NCBI GenBank assembly: GCA_025938035.1
Contig: JAICQE010000010.1
Location: 1-46,490 of the forward strand
Direction of reading: 5' to 3'
Length of the DNA stretch: 46,490 nt
Source of the DNA: Vicinamibacteria bacterium
GTDB taxonomy: Bacteria; Acidobacteriota; Vicinamibacteria; Vicinamibacterales; UBA2999
Positions 7,654-15,999 of the stretch are shown here, one piece after another. Position numbers and translations under genes: made by a program. The notes beneath the pieces are model-generated. The model did not search any database. It was not told the origin of the DNA and was given only the letters and a program-made list of their open reading frames with translations. How positions within the stretch are numbered: position 1 is the first letter of the stretch; each line of letters begins with the position of its first letter.

Positions 7654-10600
7654 ATGAGCATTCCTCGTTTAGCCATTCATCGTCCGGTCACGATGTTCAT
7701 GCTGAGCGCGATCATCACGCTCCTCGGCTTCATCTCGCTGACTCGGCTCCCCGTCGATCTGATGCCGGAGTTCCAGCAGCCGACGCTGAACATCCGCACC
7801 AGCTACGCCGGCGTCGGCCCGCTGGAGATGGAAGAGCTGATCACGCGGCCCATCGAGCAGGCGGTCGGCGCCGTGCCCGGCCTGACGCGCATCGAGTCCT
7901 CCTCGTCGGAGGGCAACAGCCAGGTGCAGCTGAACTTCGAATGGGGCTCGGATCTCGCTGAATCGGCCGATGAAGTGCGCACGCGCATGGACCGCATTCG
8001 CGCGCGTCTGCCGGAGGATGCGGATCCCCCGACGATTCAGAAGTTCGACCCGAGCCAGCTGCCCGTGGCGCAGATCGGCATCGAGGGCGACTACGACCCG
8101 GTCACGCTGCGTGAGATCGCGCAGAACGAGATCGCGCCGCGGTTCGAGCGGCTGGACGGCGTCGCGGCCGTCAACGTGAGTGGCGGCCTGCGCCGGCAGA
8201 TCCACGTCGACCTCTCGAAGGAAAAGATCACCGCGCTCAACCTGTCGGTGACCCAGGTCGTCAGCTCGCTGCGGCAGGAAAATCAGAACACCCCGCTTGG
8301 CGAAATCTATCAGGGCGACGCGACGTTCCTGGTCCGCAGCCAGGGACAGTTCCAGAGCGTTGAGGACATCCGCAACCTCGTCGTGATGACCCGCCAGGGC
8401 GTTCCGGTCTACCTCAAAGACATCGCCGACGTGAAGGACACGACGGAGCAGCGCCGGAACTTCATGCGCATCAACGGGCGCCCGGGCATCCAGATCCAGG
8501 TTCAGAAGCAGTCGGGCAAGAACACGGTCGAAGTCGCCAAGCTCGTGCACGCCGAGGTGGCGCGCGTCAACAACGAGGTTCCCGGCCTCAAGATGACCGT
8601 GGTCCAGGACAACTCCCGGTTCATTTCCCGCGCGATCGACAACGTCCAGGAACACGCGATGGTCGGCGGCATCCTCGTCGTCCTGATCATCTTCGCCTTC
8701 CTGCGCGATTTCCGCTCGACGCTGATCGTCTGCACGTCGATTCCGGTGTCGGTCATCGGCACGTTCGCGCTGCTCTACTTCGGCGGCTTCACACTGAACA
8801 CCATGACCTTCGGCGGGCTCGCCCTCGGCATCGGCATGATTGTCGACGCGGCGATCGTCGTGCTCGAGAACACCCACCGGCACCTGCACATGGGTAAAGA
8901 CCGGATGACGGCGGCCATCGACGGCAGCGAGGAAGTGTGGTCGGCGATCCTTGCCTCGACGCTCACCCATATTGCCGTGTTCCTGCCGCTGCTGTTCCTC
9001 TCCGGAACGGCCAGCATCATGTTCACGCAGCTGTCGGTCGTCGTGATGTTCTCGCTCGTCATGTCGCTCTTCGTTGCGGTGACGATCGTCCCGGTGCTCT
9101 GCTCGCGCTGGCTCAAGACGCCCGACGAAGAGGCCGCCGATACCGGCATCATGGCGCGCTTCTACCGCCTCAGCGAACGCTTCCTCGATGGGATGGACGA
9201 GGGGTATCGGAAGGCCATCCACGTTGCGTTGCAGCATCGTCCGACGGTCATCGGCAGCGCCGCGGCGCTCGTCGTGCTCGCCGTCGTCCTCTACCCGAGG
9301 GTTGGCAGCGAGCTCGTGACGCAGACCGACGAGGGTGAAGTCAACATCAACGTCGAGCTCGCGCTGGGCACGCGCATCGAGCCGACCGAGCAGGCACTGC
9401 TGACCGTCGAAAGCCGGGTGAAGGAGCTCGTCCCGGAAGCCACGACGATCATCACGCAGGGCGGCGGCGGTGGAAACAACTGGCAGGGCGGCGGCAACAC
9501 CAGCCGCGGTCAGATCCGGCTCATTCTCAAGCCGCGTGACGAGCGCACCCGCACGAACGAGCAGGTCGCCATCGACCTGCGCCGCCAGCTGAATGGCATC
9601 TTGCCGGGTGTCGTCGTGCGCGCCAACCCCTCAGGCGGCAACAACCAGATCATGCGCTTCCTCAGCGGCGGCGGGACCAACAACCAGGGTCAGGCGAGCC
9701 GCCTCCAGCTCGAGATTCGCGGACATGACCTCGACGACGCCCGCCGCGTGGCGCAGGACGCGCGCGAGCTGATGGAGAACACTCCCGGCATCGCCGACGT
9801 GAGCCTCAGCCGCGAGGACGGCCGCCCAGAGATCGCCATCCGCGTCGACAGGCCGAAGGCGGCAATGCTCGGCATGTCGGTGCAGAGTGTGGCGTCCACG
9901 ATCCAGACCAACGTGGCCGGTACGACGGCGGCGCAGTTCCGCGAACGCGGCAACGAATATCCGGTGGTCGTCCGCCTGCGTGAAGCGGACCGCGAGGAGA
10001 TTTCCGACGTCGGCGACGTGCTGCTCAGCACGCCGACCGGGCAGGTCGTTCCCGCCAAGAACATCCTCCACGTCAGCCGCGAGGCCGGTCCGACGCAGAT
10101 TCAGCGCAAGAACATGGAACGCGTCACCCGCGTGAACGCGGAGATCGAGATTCCACTCAGCGACGCCGTCAAGGCGGTGCAGAGCCGCCTCAGCCAGATC
10201 CGCGTCCCACCGGACTTCTCCGTGGGCTTCGGCTCCGAGCTCGAGGAACAGGCGCGATCGTTCGCGCAGCTGCGGATGGTGCTGATCCTCGCCATCCTGC
10301 TCGTCTACGCGGTCATGGCGTCGCAGTACGAATCGCTCCGCGATCCGTTCATCATCATGTTCTCGGTGCCGGTCGCCGCGATCGGCGTGGTGCTGTCGCT
10401 GCTGCTGACGAACACCTCGTTCAGCATGCAGGCCTACATCGGGATCATCATGCTGGCAGGTATCGTCGTCAGCAACGCGATCCTGCTCGTTGACTACATC
10501 AACACGCTGCGCCGGCGCGACGGGATCCCGCTCCGCGAGGCGGTGGAAATCGGCGGACGCACGCGTCTCCGGCCGATCCTGATGACGTCGATCGCCACGA

Positions 10601-10788
10601 TGCTCGGCCTCGTGCCGATGGCCATCGGGCTCGGTGAAGGCGGCGAGCTGCAGGCGCCTCTGGCCCGCGTCGTCATCGGCGGCCTGCTGACGTCGACGCT
10701 CGTCACCCTCGTCCTGGTGCCGGCCGTCTACACGCTGTTCGAAGAAGGGTTCAGCGGTATCTGGAAGCGGAAGTCGAGTCACGCCTGA
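7654..10788 (+). CDS. RND efflux permease subunit (AcrB/HAE type)
   Basis: A proton-driven inner-membrane pump, 1044 residues, the normal length, with 12 predicted transmembrane helices and two large periplasmic loops. It begins MSIPRLAIHRPVTMFMLSAI. The TM4 proton-relay motif reads GMIVDAAIVVLENTHR (about residues 395-410), so the usual Asp-Asp pair is Asp-Ala. The TM10 region reads GIVVSNAILLVDYINT, with Ser where AcrB has its relay Lys. Such variants occur in other RND subgroups, so substrate class cannot be assumed. A glycine/asparagine-rich insertion (around residue 603-618) lies in the second periplasmic loop. The gene is the third of a complete adaptor-permease-channel set. Confidence 0.95.
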   Translation: MSIPRLAIHRPVTMFMLSAIITLLGFISLTRLPVDLMPEFQQPTLNIRTSYAGVGPLEMEELITRPIEQAVGAVPGLTRIESSSSEGNSQVQLNFEWGSDLAESADEVRTRMDRIRARLPEDADPPTIQKFDPSQLPVAQIGIEGDYDPVTLREIAQNEIAPRFERLDGVAAVNVSGGLRRQIHVDLSKEKITALNLSVTQVVSSLRQENQNTPLGEIYQGDATFLVRSQGQFQSVEDIRNLVVMTRQGVPVYLKDIADVKDTTEQRRNFMRINGRPGIQIQVQKQSGKNTVEVAKLVHAEVARVNNEVPGLKMTVVQDNSRFISRAIDNVQEHAMVGGILVVLIIFAFLRDFRSTLIVCTSIPVSVIGTFALLYFGGFTLNTMTFGGLALGIGMIVDAAIVVLENTHRHLHMGKDRMTAAIDGSEEVWSAILASTLTHIAVFLPLLFLSGTASIMFTQLSVVVMFSLVMSLFVAVTIVPVLCSRWLKTPDEEAADTGIMARFYRLSERFLDGMDEGYRKAIHVALQHRPTVIGSAAALVVLAVVLYPRVGSELVTQTDEGEVNINVELALGTRIEPTEQALLTVESRVKELVPEATTIITQGGGGGNNWQGGGNTSRGQIRLILKPRDERTRTNEQVAIDLRRQLNGILPGVVVRANPSGGNNQIMRFLSGGGTNNQGQASRLQLEIRGHDLDDARRVAQDARELMENTPGIADVSLSREDGRPEIAIRVDRPKAAMLGMSVQSVASTIQTNVAGTTAAQFRERGNEYPVVVRLREADREEISDVGDVLLSTPTGQVVPAKNILHVSREAGPTQIQRKNMERVTRVNAEIEIPLSDAVKAVQSRLSQIRVPPDFSVGFGSELEEQARSFAQLRMVLILAILLVYAVMASQYESLRDPFIIMFSVPVAAIGVVLSLLLTNTSFSMQAYIGIIMLAGIVVSNAILLVDYINTLRRRDGIPLREAVEIGGRTRLRPILMTSIATMLGLVPMAIGLGEGGELQAPLARVVIGGLLTSTLVTLVLVPAVYTLFEEGFSGIWKRKSSHA

Positions 10789-10915
10789 GACGATCGACGC
10801 CGCACTGCTCGCCGTTCCCAGGAGAGTCCAGCATCTGATTCTCCTGGCGACGGCACTCGCCATCCTCTTTTTCTCCGCTCAGAAAATTCCCCGGCAATAC
10901 GCTGACCTTTCCGCC

Positions 10916-11896
10916 GTGGTGCCGTCTTTCTCGCAGCCGGCGACCTACGGACCGGACACCATCGCGGACATGTATGGCGCCAAGGTCGTCCTGAACGACG
11001 TGCGCGACATGTACACGAAGGCGCGATTGGATCAGAGCCCGCTCGAAGCCGAGACGTGGACGAAGGAGGAGTCCGCGCCCTACCCGCCCGCGGTGCGCCT
11101 GGCGCAGGCGGCGATGTACGCCGCTGGCGAACGGACGGGCCTCGGGCTTTACGGCCTCACGGTGATCCTGGCCGCGGCGTTTCTTGCCGCGTCCGCCTGG
11201 TACTTTCTGCAGACGCGCTGGTATCTCTTTCCGCTGCTGTATCTGAATTTCGGGTTCTTCGCCGACCGTTTCGTCTACGTGCAGGACGGCTCGTATCTCG
11301 TGATGCTCGCGGTGGTAATGGGAGCGCTGCTCCTGGCGCGACGAGGCCGGCAGCCAGCTGCCGCGCTGCTGATGGCCGCCGCGACGACGATGAAGCTGCT
11401 GCCGCTCTATTACGCACGGTATGTGCCGCGGATGCGGCGCGCGACGGCGTGGAGCTATGCCGGGATCCTGATCGCCGGGCTCGTGCTGCCCTACTTGGTC
11501 TGGAACGACTACCTCGGCATCTACACGTTTGCCACCGAGCGGAAAGGCAACGACTGGCTCGACATCGCCGGCGCGCTGCTCCTCGCCGGCTCGGTGACCG
11601 CCTTCCTCTCGTTCGTGGAGAAACGCAGTGATTTCAACGAAGAGGACCGTATCGGCTGGAGCCTGGTGCCGTTCGCATTGTTTGCCGGGCTGCTGGCCAA
11701 TTCGGGCCGCCACCTGCTGATCGCGCTCATCGTTCCTGACCGCCGGGCGGGACGAAATCTCGCGGCTGCCGCCGCTCTCGGGCTGCACAGCCTGTTTCCC
11801 AATGTCGTCCGGATTGGGGCGATCACATACGTGGCAACCGCAGTCCTGCTTGGCGTGCTGATTTACCGGCTCCAGCACGCCAGCAGGTCCGCCTGA
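10916..11896 (+). CDS. GT87-like integral membrane glycosyltransferase (start uncertain)
   Basis: A multi-spanning membrane protein resembling the GT87/DUF2029 family of polyprenyl-phosphate-dependent mannosyltransferases. After a first extracytoplasmic loop with DMYTKARLDQSP and a YPPAVRLAQA motif come about seven hydrophobic helices and the KLLPLYYARYV loop. The canonical GTG at 10916 is the first allowed start. However, the same frame is open upstream without a stop and encodes a further hydrophobic segment (LILLATALAILFFSAQ) just before it. That suggests the true start lies upstream, for instance the CTG at 10835, which sits about 10 nt after an AGGAGA. The stop codon TGA is in the loop of a perfect hairpin. 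The link with the upstream pump is unclear. Confidence 0.6.
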   Translation: MVPSFSQPATYGPDTIADMYGAKVVLNDVRDMYTKARLDQSPLEAETWTKEESAPYPPAVRLAQAAMYAAGERTGLGLYGLTVILAAAFLAASAWYFLQTRWYLFPLLYLNFGFFADRFVYVQDGSYLVMLAVVMGALLLARRGRQPAAALLMAAATTMKLLPLYYARYVPRMRRATAWSYAGILIAGLVLPYLVWNDYLGIYTFATERKGNDWLDIAGALLLAGSVTAFLSFVEKRSDFNEEDRIGWSLVPFALFAGLLANSGRHLLIALIVPDRRAGRNLAAAAALGLHSLFPNVVRIGAITYVATAVLLGVLIYRLQHASRSA

Positions 11897-11905
11897 AGGC
11901 GGACC
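11886..11905. terminator. Perfect hairpin holding the stop codon, between convergent genes
   Basis: GGTCCGCC-TGAA-GGCGGACC is a perfect 8-bp stem with a 4-nt loop, and the loop contains the TGA stop of the GT87-like gene. It lies between convergent genes, so it could end transcripts from both sides. The core GTCCGCCTGAAGGCGGAC recurs exactly at 26546-26563. Confidence 0.7.
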
Positions 11906-11923
11906 AACCGCATCGTCTTGGGA

Positions 11924-12457
11924 TCAGCTGGACAAGGCCTCCAGCAGTTCCAAAACCGTCTGACCAGTTACCGGATCCCGCCAGTCCGGCGCGATTTCCG
12001 CCAGCGGTTCGAGGACGAACCGCCGTTCCCGGAACCGGGGGTGAGGGACGATCAGTCCGGGTTCGTCGATCACCATGCCCCCGTACAGGATGAGATCGAG
12101 ATCGAGCGTGCGCGGCGCGCCTCCGTACGGGCGTGTGCGGCCGAACTCCTGTTCGATGGCGAGGAGCCGCTCCAGCAGTGCATGCGCATCGAGCGCGGTG
12201 ACACCGGTCACAGCGCCGTTCAGCACCGGCGGCTGTACATCGTCGCCCACATACGGGGTATCGAGGAATGCGGAGGAGCGGATGCCGCTGAGAATCGACT
12301 GAAGGCGTGTAATGGCGGACTGCAGCGTCGCGCCGCGGTCGCCGACGTTGCTGCCTAACGCGATGGCGACGTTTACTGAGCTGCTTAGTCCTTGGGCCTT
12401 GGTTCTTGGTCCGTCCTTAGGCCCTGGTCCGTCCTTGGTCCCACGTCCCGGGTCCAT
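11924..12457 (-). CDS. folK: 6-hydroxymethyl-dihydropterin pyrophosphokinase, start inside a repeat
   Basis: Folate biosynthesis enzyme that transfers pyrophosphate from ATP to 6-hydroxymethyl-7,8-dihydropterin. Family motifs are clear: VAIALGSNVGDRGATL at the N-terminus, FLDTPYVGDDVQPPVLNGAV, and the catalytic RTLDLDLILYGG followed by IVPHPRFRERRFVLEPLAEI. The conserved fold begins at residue 30 of this frame. The first 29 residues (MDPGRGTKDGPGPKDG...) are translated from a 7-nt repeat array, because no ATG, GTG or TTG lies closer to the conserved part. Either translation really starts in the repeat, or a non-canonical start near 12370 is used. The gene is the most downstream member of the leftward cluster. 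Confidence 0.9.
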   Translation of the reverse strand: MDPGRGTKDGPGPKDGPRTKAQGLSSSVNVAIALGSNVGDRGATLQSAITRLQSILSGIRSSAFLDTPYVGDDVQPPVLNGAVTGVTALDAHALLERLLAIEQEFGRTRPYGGAPRTLDLDLILYGGMVIDEPGLIVPHPRFRERRFVLEPLAEIAPDWRDPVTGQTVLELLEALSS

Positions 12458-12541
12458 GCCTAACGCACCAAGGACCCAGGACTACGGCCGGACCACGGAC
12501 CACGGACGGACCACGGACGAAGAACCAGGGACCAAAGGACC
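12384..12541. repeat. Heptad-unit inverted repeat, locus 1
   Basis: The left half (12384-12455) is built of degenerate 7-nt units of the form TTGGTCC (TTAGTCC, TTGGGCC, TTGGTTC, TTGGTCC, CTGGTCC, CGGGTCC) with occasional 4-nt GTCC units. After a short centre (about 12456-12468) the right half is built of the complementary units (AAGGACC, CAGGACT, ACGGACC, AAGAACC, AGGGACC). The whole can fold into a long imperfect hairpin. It lies between the stop of the ferritin-like gene and the conserved part of folK. The same design occurs at 21893-22060. Confidence 0.85.
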
Positions 12542-12544
12542 CCG

Positions 12545-13048
12545 CTACTCCATCCACCGATGCGGGAGCACAGCGCCGACGCGCTCGGCCAGGCTGGTGC
12601 GGCGGCCGAGGAGATCCTCGTCACCGGCCGCGCCCTGTTCGAACAGGCGCACGTGTTCCAGCGACTCGCCGAGAATGACATTGAGCATCGTGCGGTGCCG
12701 CGCATGCGTCATGACGTCCACGCGTGGGCGCCAGCGATCGACGAACGCGCGCAGCGTGCGGGCGTCCTCCTCGAGGATCGGACGGAACGCCGCCGGCTGC
12801 AGCTTCTTGCCCTTCGGCGCGTCCGGAACGGGCAGCGCCGCGGCGGGCGCCGGCAGCGCCACGCCGAATTCCGCCAGGGCGTTCTGCGTCCAGGCGAGGT
12901 GCGTCTCCTCGCGCGCGATCACGTACTGATACGTGTTGTTGAAGTCGTAGTGGCTGACCACGCGGGCCGACGCCTCGTGGCGCTGGAGGATGGCCAGCCG
13001 TTCGGCGGTGAAATCGGTCAGCAGCTGGCGGAGCTCGTCTTTGTGCAT
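12545..13048 (-). CDS. Ferritin-like/DinB-like helical protein, unknown function
   Basis: A 167-residue, largely helical, leucine- and alanine-rich protein with no signal peptide. It holds pairs of acidic/His residues spaced as in four-helix metal-binding bundles: HYDFNNTYQYVIAREETHLAW, with EETH at about residues 52-55, and HARHRTMLNVILGESLEHVRLFEQ near residue 120-145. That suggests a ferritin-like or DinB-like fold with a possible di-metal site. A Pro/Ala-rich linker (about residues 65-80) joins the two helix pairs. I cannot assign a reaction. It lies 27 nt after the DksA-type gene in the same direction and ends 3-4 nt before the heptad repeat array. Confidence 0.6.
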   Translation of the reverse strand: MHKDELRQLLTDFTAERLAILQRHEASARVVSHYDFNNTYQYVIAREETHLAWTQNALAEFGVALPAPAAALPVPDAPKGKKLQPAAFRPILEEDARTLRAFVDRWRPRVDVMTHARHRTMLNVILGESLEHVRLFEQGAAGDEDLLGRRTSLAERVGAVLPHRWME

Positions 13049-13075
13049 CGGGCGGTTCTGCCTACGTCTGTCGTG

Positions 13076-13417
13076 CTAGGTCTGCTTCTCTTTGCAGCTG
13101 ATGCAGACGCGCGTCCACGGAATCGCGATCAGACGCGCCTCCGCGATCGGCTCGCCGCAGTCCCGGCAGACGCCGTAGGTGCCCTCGTCGATGCGCCGCA
13201 GCGCACCCTCGATGGCCTGCAGAATCTTGGCGTCCGTCTGTTTGAGCTTCAGCTGAATGTGAACCTCGTTGTTCCCGCTGGCCTGATCGGCCATGTCGCC
13301 CTGACGACCGGAGTTGTTCTCCATCGTCCACTGCAGCGGCTTGGCCGCGGGGCCGCCCAGCAGTTCCCCGCGCTTGCGCAGCAACGCGTCCCGAAAGGTC
13401 TCCACGTTCATGTCCAC
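13076..13417 (-). CDS. DksA/TraR family zinc-finger protein
   Basis: A 113-residue cytoplasmic protein with a helical N-terminus (VETFRDALLRKRGELLGG) and a C-terminal four-cysteine zinc finger, C84-x2-C87 and C105-x2-C108 (YGVCRDCGEPIAEARLIAIP then VCISCKE). Spacing and sequence match DksA/TraR proteins, which bind the RNA polymerase secondary channel and alter promoter use, often with ppGpp. It is shorter than E. coli DksA (151) and its coiled coil is short, so its effect on polymerase may differ. The acidic DxxDxA tip is not evident. It lies 50 nt downstream of the permease gene and 27 nt before the ferritin-like gene. Confidence 0.85.
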   Translation of the reverse strand: MDMNVETFRDALLRKRGELLGGPAAKPLQWTMENNSGRQGDMADQASGNNEVHIQLKLKQTDAKILQAIEGALRRIDEGTYGVCRDCGEPIAEARLIAIPWTRVCISCKEKQT

Positions 13418-13467
13418 GATTCCTTAACGCGATTTCCGAGGGTGGAACAATCCGTGATTGTACACCT

Positions 13468-15999
13468 TCATTCGGCGCGCAGCGTGGCCAGCGGCTTGTG
13501 CCGCAGGACGTCGACGCTGGCGAGCACGCCGACGGCCGCGACAAATCCCGCGGTTGCGAAAATTCCACCAATCGTCAGCGCCGGCGCGGCGGTCCACGAC
13601 AGTTCGAGCGCGTATGTCGCAATCGCCCAGCTCAGGCCAATCGCGCCGACGGCGCCGATGGTGCCGGCGATGGCGCCAAGCACGCCATATTCGAGCAGCA
13701 ATGTCGCCGCGATCAGGCGGCTGCTCGCCCCCAGCGTCTTCAGAATCGCCGCCTCGTAGACGCGGCGGAACTTCGTCATCGACACCGCCCCGATCAGGAT
13801 CAATGTCCCGCTGAAGAGCACGAGCCCGCCGACGACGGTGACTCCGAGCGTCACCTTGTCGACGACGTTCCGGATCGTGGCAAGGATTTCACGGAGGTCG
13901 ATAATCGAGACGTTCGGGAACTGCGCGACCACCGCAGCCTGCATCCGCGCACGCTCGCCCGCGTCCTGCGGTCCGCGGACGGTCGAAATATAGGTGTGGG
14001 GCGCGCCGTCGAACGCACCGGGCCGGAAGACGAACATGAAACCGCCGGCGCGGAAATCCTCCCATTGCACGCGGCGAATGCTGGCGACACGCGCGGTGAT
14101 GACGCGGCCGAGCACGTCGAATCGCATCCGATCGCCAACCTGAATCCGCTGGCGCTCGAGGAATCCTTCCTCGATCGAGACCTCCGGTTCGGCGGAGGGC
14201 GCCGCGTTCCACCACTGGCCGGCGATCACCTCTTCATTGCCCTCGAGATGCGGCCGGTAGGTGACGGTGAACTCGCGCGCCAGCCCGCCGCGGCCCCTGA
14301 CCTGCTCGAACGACTCCAGGTTCAGCTCGCGCCCTTCGACGCCGACCACCCGCGCACGCAGCACGGGAATCAGGCGCGGTGCCGGCGCCGCGCCGTTCTC
14401 GGAATCGAGGAGCGCGGCGACCTGATCACGCTGCGCCGGCTGCACGTCGATGAGGAACATATCCGGCGCGTCTCCGCCAACCTGTACTGAGAAGTCGCTC
14501 AGCAGGTTCGCCTGCAGCGTCCTCACGCCCAGGATGAAGAACGCGCCAAGCCCGACGGCAAGGAGGATCACTCGCGTCTGGTTGCCGCGCCGTCCGACGT
14601 GCAGCACGGCGTGGCGAAGCGCGAACGACCGCGCGTAGCGCAGCGGCTGCACGGCCCACACGAGGAGCATCCCGGCAAGATGCAGCACGACGGCGACGGC
14701 GACGAACCCTGCCGAGAGCACCAGACCAACGGTCAGCGACCCCGCCTGCCACGCGGCCACGCCAACCAGCGCCGCCGCCACGGCCGCCGTCACGATCCAT
14801 TTCAGCCAGTCGAACCGCTTCGCCGCCGGCGTATCCTGCCGCAGCAGCAGCCCCGGCTTCACGTGGCGGATGTCGAGGAGCGGCACGAGCGAGAACAGCA
14901 GCGACACGAGCAGCCCGATCGCCAGGCCCTGAGCGACCGCCGCCGCCGTCAGGCCATAGTCCGCCTGCAGCAGCGCGCTGACATCGCCGACCAGACGCGG
15001 CAGTCCCGCAATGACACCTCCGGCGATCGCCACACCCAGCACGCTGCCGGCGATCCCGAGGAGCAGGACCTGCGTCATGTAGATGGCGAGGATTCGACTC
15101 GTCGTGCTGCCAATGCACTTCAGGATGGCGATGCTGCGCACCTTCTGCTGGACGAACACGCGCGTCACACTGGACACACCAATCCCGCCGAGGATGAGCA
15201 CGACCAGACCGACGAGACTGAGGTAGTTCTCCGCCCGTCCGAGGTTCTGTCCCATGCGATCCGCATTCGACCAGAAGCCCCGGCCACGTACGAATTCGTT
15301 GGCAAACGACGCCCGCAGGTTGGTCTCCGCTTCCGAGAGCCCCTCACGCGTCAGCAGCAGCAGCAGCTGGCGCGACACGCGGCTGCCGAACGACAGCAGG
15401 TTCGTCGACTCGAGATCCGCGTGATCGATCAGCACACGCGGGCCGATGCTGAAGGCACCGACGTTGCGGCCGGGTTCTTCCTTGATCACGCCGCGGATCT
15501 CGAACGGGCGCGTACCGATGAAGATGCGGTCGCCCACGCGCAGCCGCAACTGCGCCAGCAGCTCCGGCCGCACCAGCGCTCCCCCGCCAGTGAGCAGGCC
15601 GTGCGAGTAGCGGCCGGACTCGAGCGTCAGGCTGCCGTAGAGCGGGAATCTCGGCTCGACGGCCTTCAACTCGACCATCTTGGTGCCCGGCCGGCCGTCC
15701 GCCGGCCGCACCATCGTCGCCATCTCCATCGCCCTGACGACCTCGGTGACTCTACCGGCCTGCCGCTCCCGCTCCACCGCGCCCAGCACGTTCTCGGTGA
15801 ACGGCCGATCGCTGGTAATCACGAAGTCGGCGCCGGTCAGCGTCCGCGCCTCGCGCGAGAGGCCCGCGCGAACACTCTGAATGACCGAGCGGATGGTCAC
15901 GATCGCAGCCACGCCGACGGCGATGCAGATGAAGAAGAACAGCAGCCGCTGCCACGAGGCACGGATCTCGCGCAGCGCCATCCGGACGACGAACGTCAT
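13468..15999 (-). CDS. ABC transporter permease, FtsX family (YbbP-like)
   Basis: An inner-membrane permease of 843 residues. It has an N-terminal TM helix (LLFFFICIAVGVAAIVTI), a large periplasmic domain, three helices of a first FtsX block (VGLVVLILGGIGVSSVTRVF, VLLLGIAGSVLGVAIAGGVI), two extra central helices, a second periplasmic domain and a second FtsX block near the C-terminus (TVVGGLVLFSGTLILIGAV). This 10-helix arrangement and length match YbbP-like permeases rather than MacB or LolC. Its ATG overlaps the stop of the ATPase gene (ATGA), so the two are translationally coupled. The transported substrate is unknown; by analogy with the tesA-ybbA-ybbP locus it may be lipid-related. Confidence 0.9.
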   Translation of the reverse strand: MTFVVRMALREIRASWQRLLFFFICIAVGVAAIVTIRSVIQSVRAGLSREARTLTGADFVITSDRPFTENVLGAVERERQAGRVTEVVRAMEMATMVRPADGRPGTKMVELKAVEPRFPLYGSLTLESGRYSHGLLTGGGALVRPELLAQLRLRVGDRIFIGTRPFEIRGVIKEEPGRNVGAFSIGPRVLIDHADLESTNLLSFGSRVSRQLLLLLTREGLSEAETNLRASFANEFVRGRGFWSNADRMGQNLGRAENYLSLVGLVVLILGGIGVSSVTRVFVQQKVRSIAILKCIGSTTSRILAIYMTQVLLLGIAGSVLGVAIAGGVIAGLPRLVGDVSALLQADYGLTAAAVAQGLAIGLLVSLLFSLVPLLDIRHVKPGLLLRQDTPAAKRFDWLKWIVTAAVAAALVGVAAWQAGSLTVGLVLSAGFVAVAVVLHLAGMLLVWAVQPLRYARSFALRHAVLHVGRRGNQTRVILLAVGLGAFFILGVRTLQANLLSDFSVQVGGDAPDMFLIDVQPAQRDQVAALLDSENGAAPAPRLIPVLRARVVGVEGRELNLESFEQVRGRGGLAREFTVTYRPHLEGNEEVIAGQWWNAAPSAEPEVSIEEGFLERQRIQVGDRMRFDVLGRVITARVASIRRVQWEDFRAGGFMFVFRPGAFDGAPHTYISTVRGPQDAGERARMQAAVVAQFPNVSIIDLREILATIRNVVDKVTLGVTVVGGLVLFSGTLILIGAVSMTKFRRVYEAAILKTLGASSRLIAATLLLEYGVLGAIAGTIGAVGAIGLSWAIATYALELSWTAAPALTIGGIFATAGFVAAVGVLASVDVLRHKPLATLRAE

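Noticed and set aside
7669..9237. Long open frame (522 codons) antisense to the RND permease gene
   Set aside because: It is Arg/His/Asp-rich with no domain, and lies wholly opposite a gene with clear motifs. Such frames are expected from GC-rich codon use on the other strand.
12384..12541. CRISPR array
   Set aside because: Units are 7 nt, degenerate and without spacers, and no cas genes are near.
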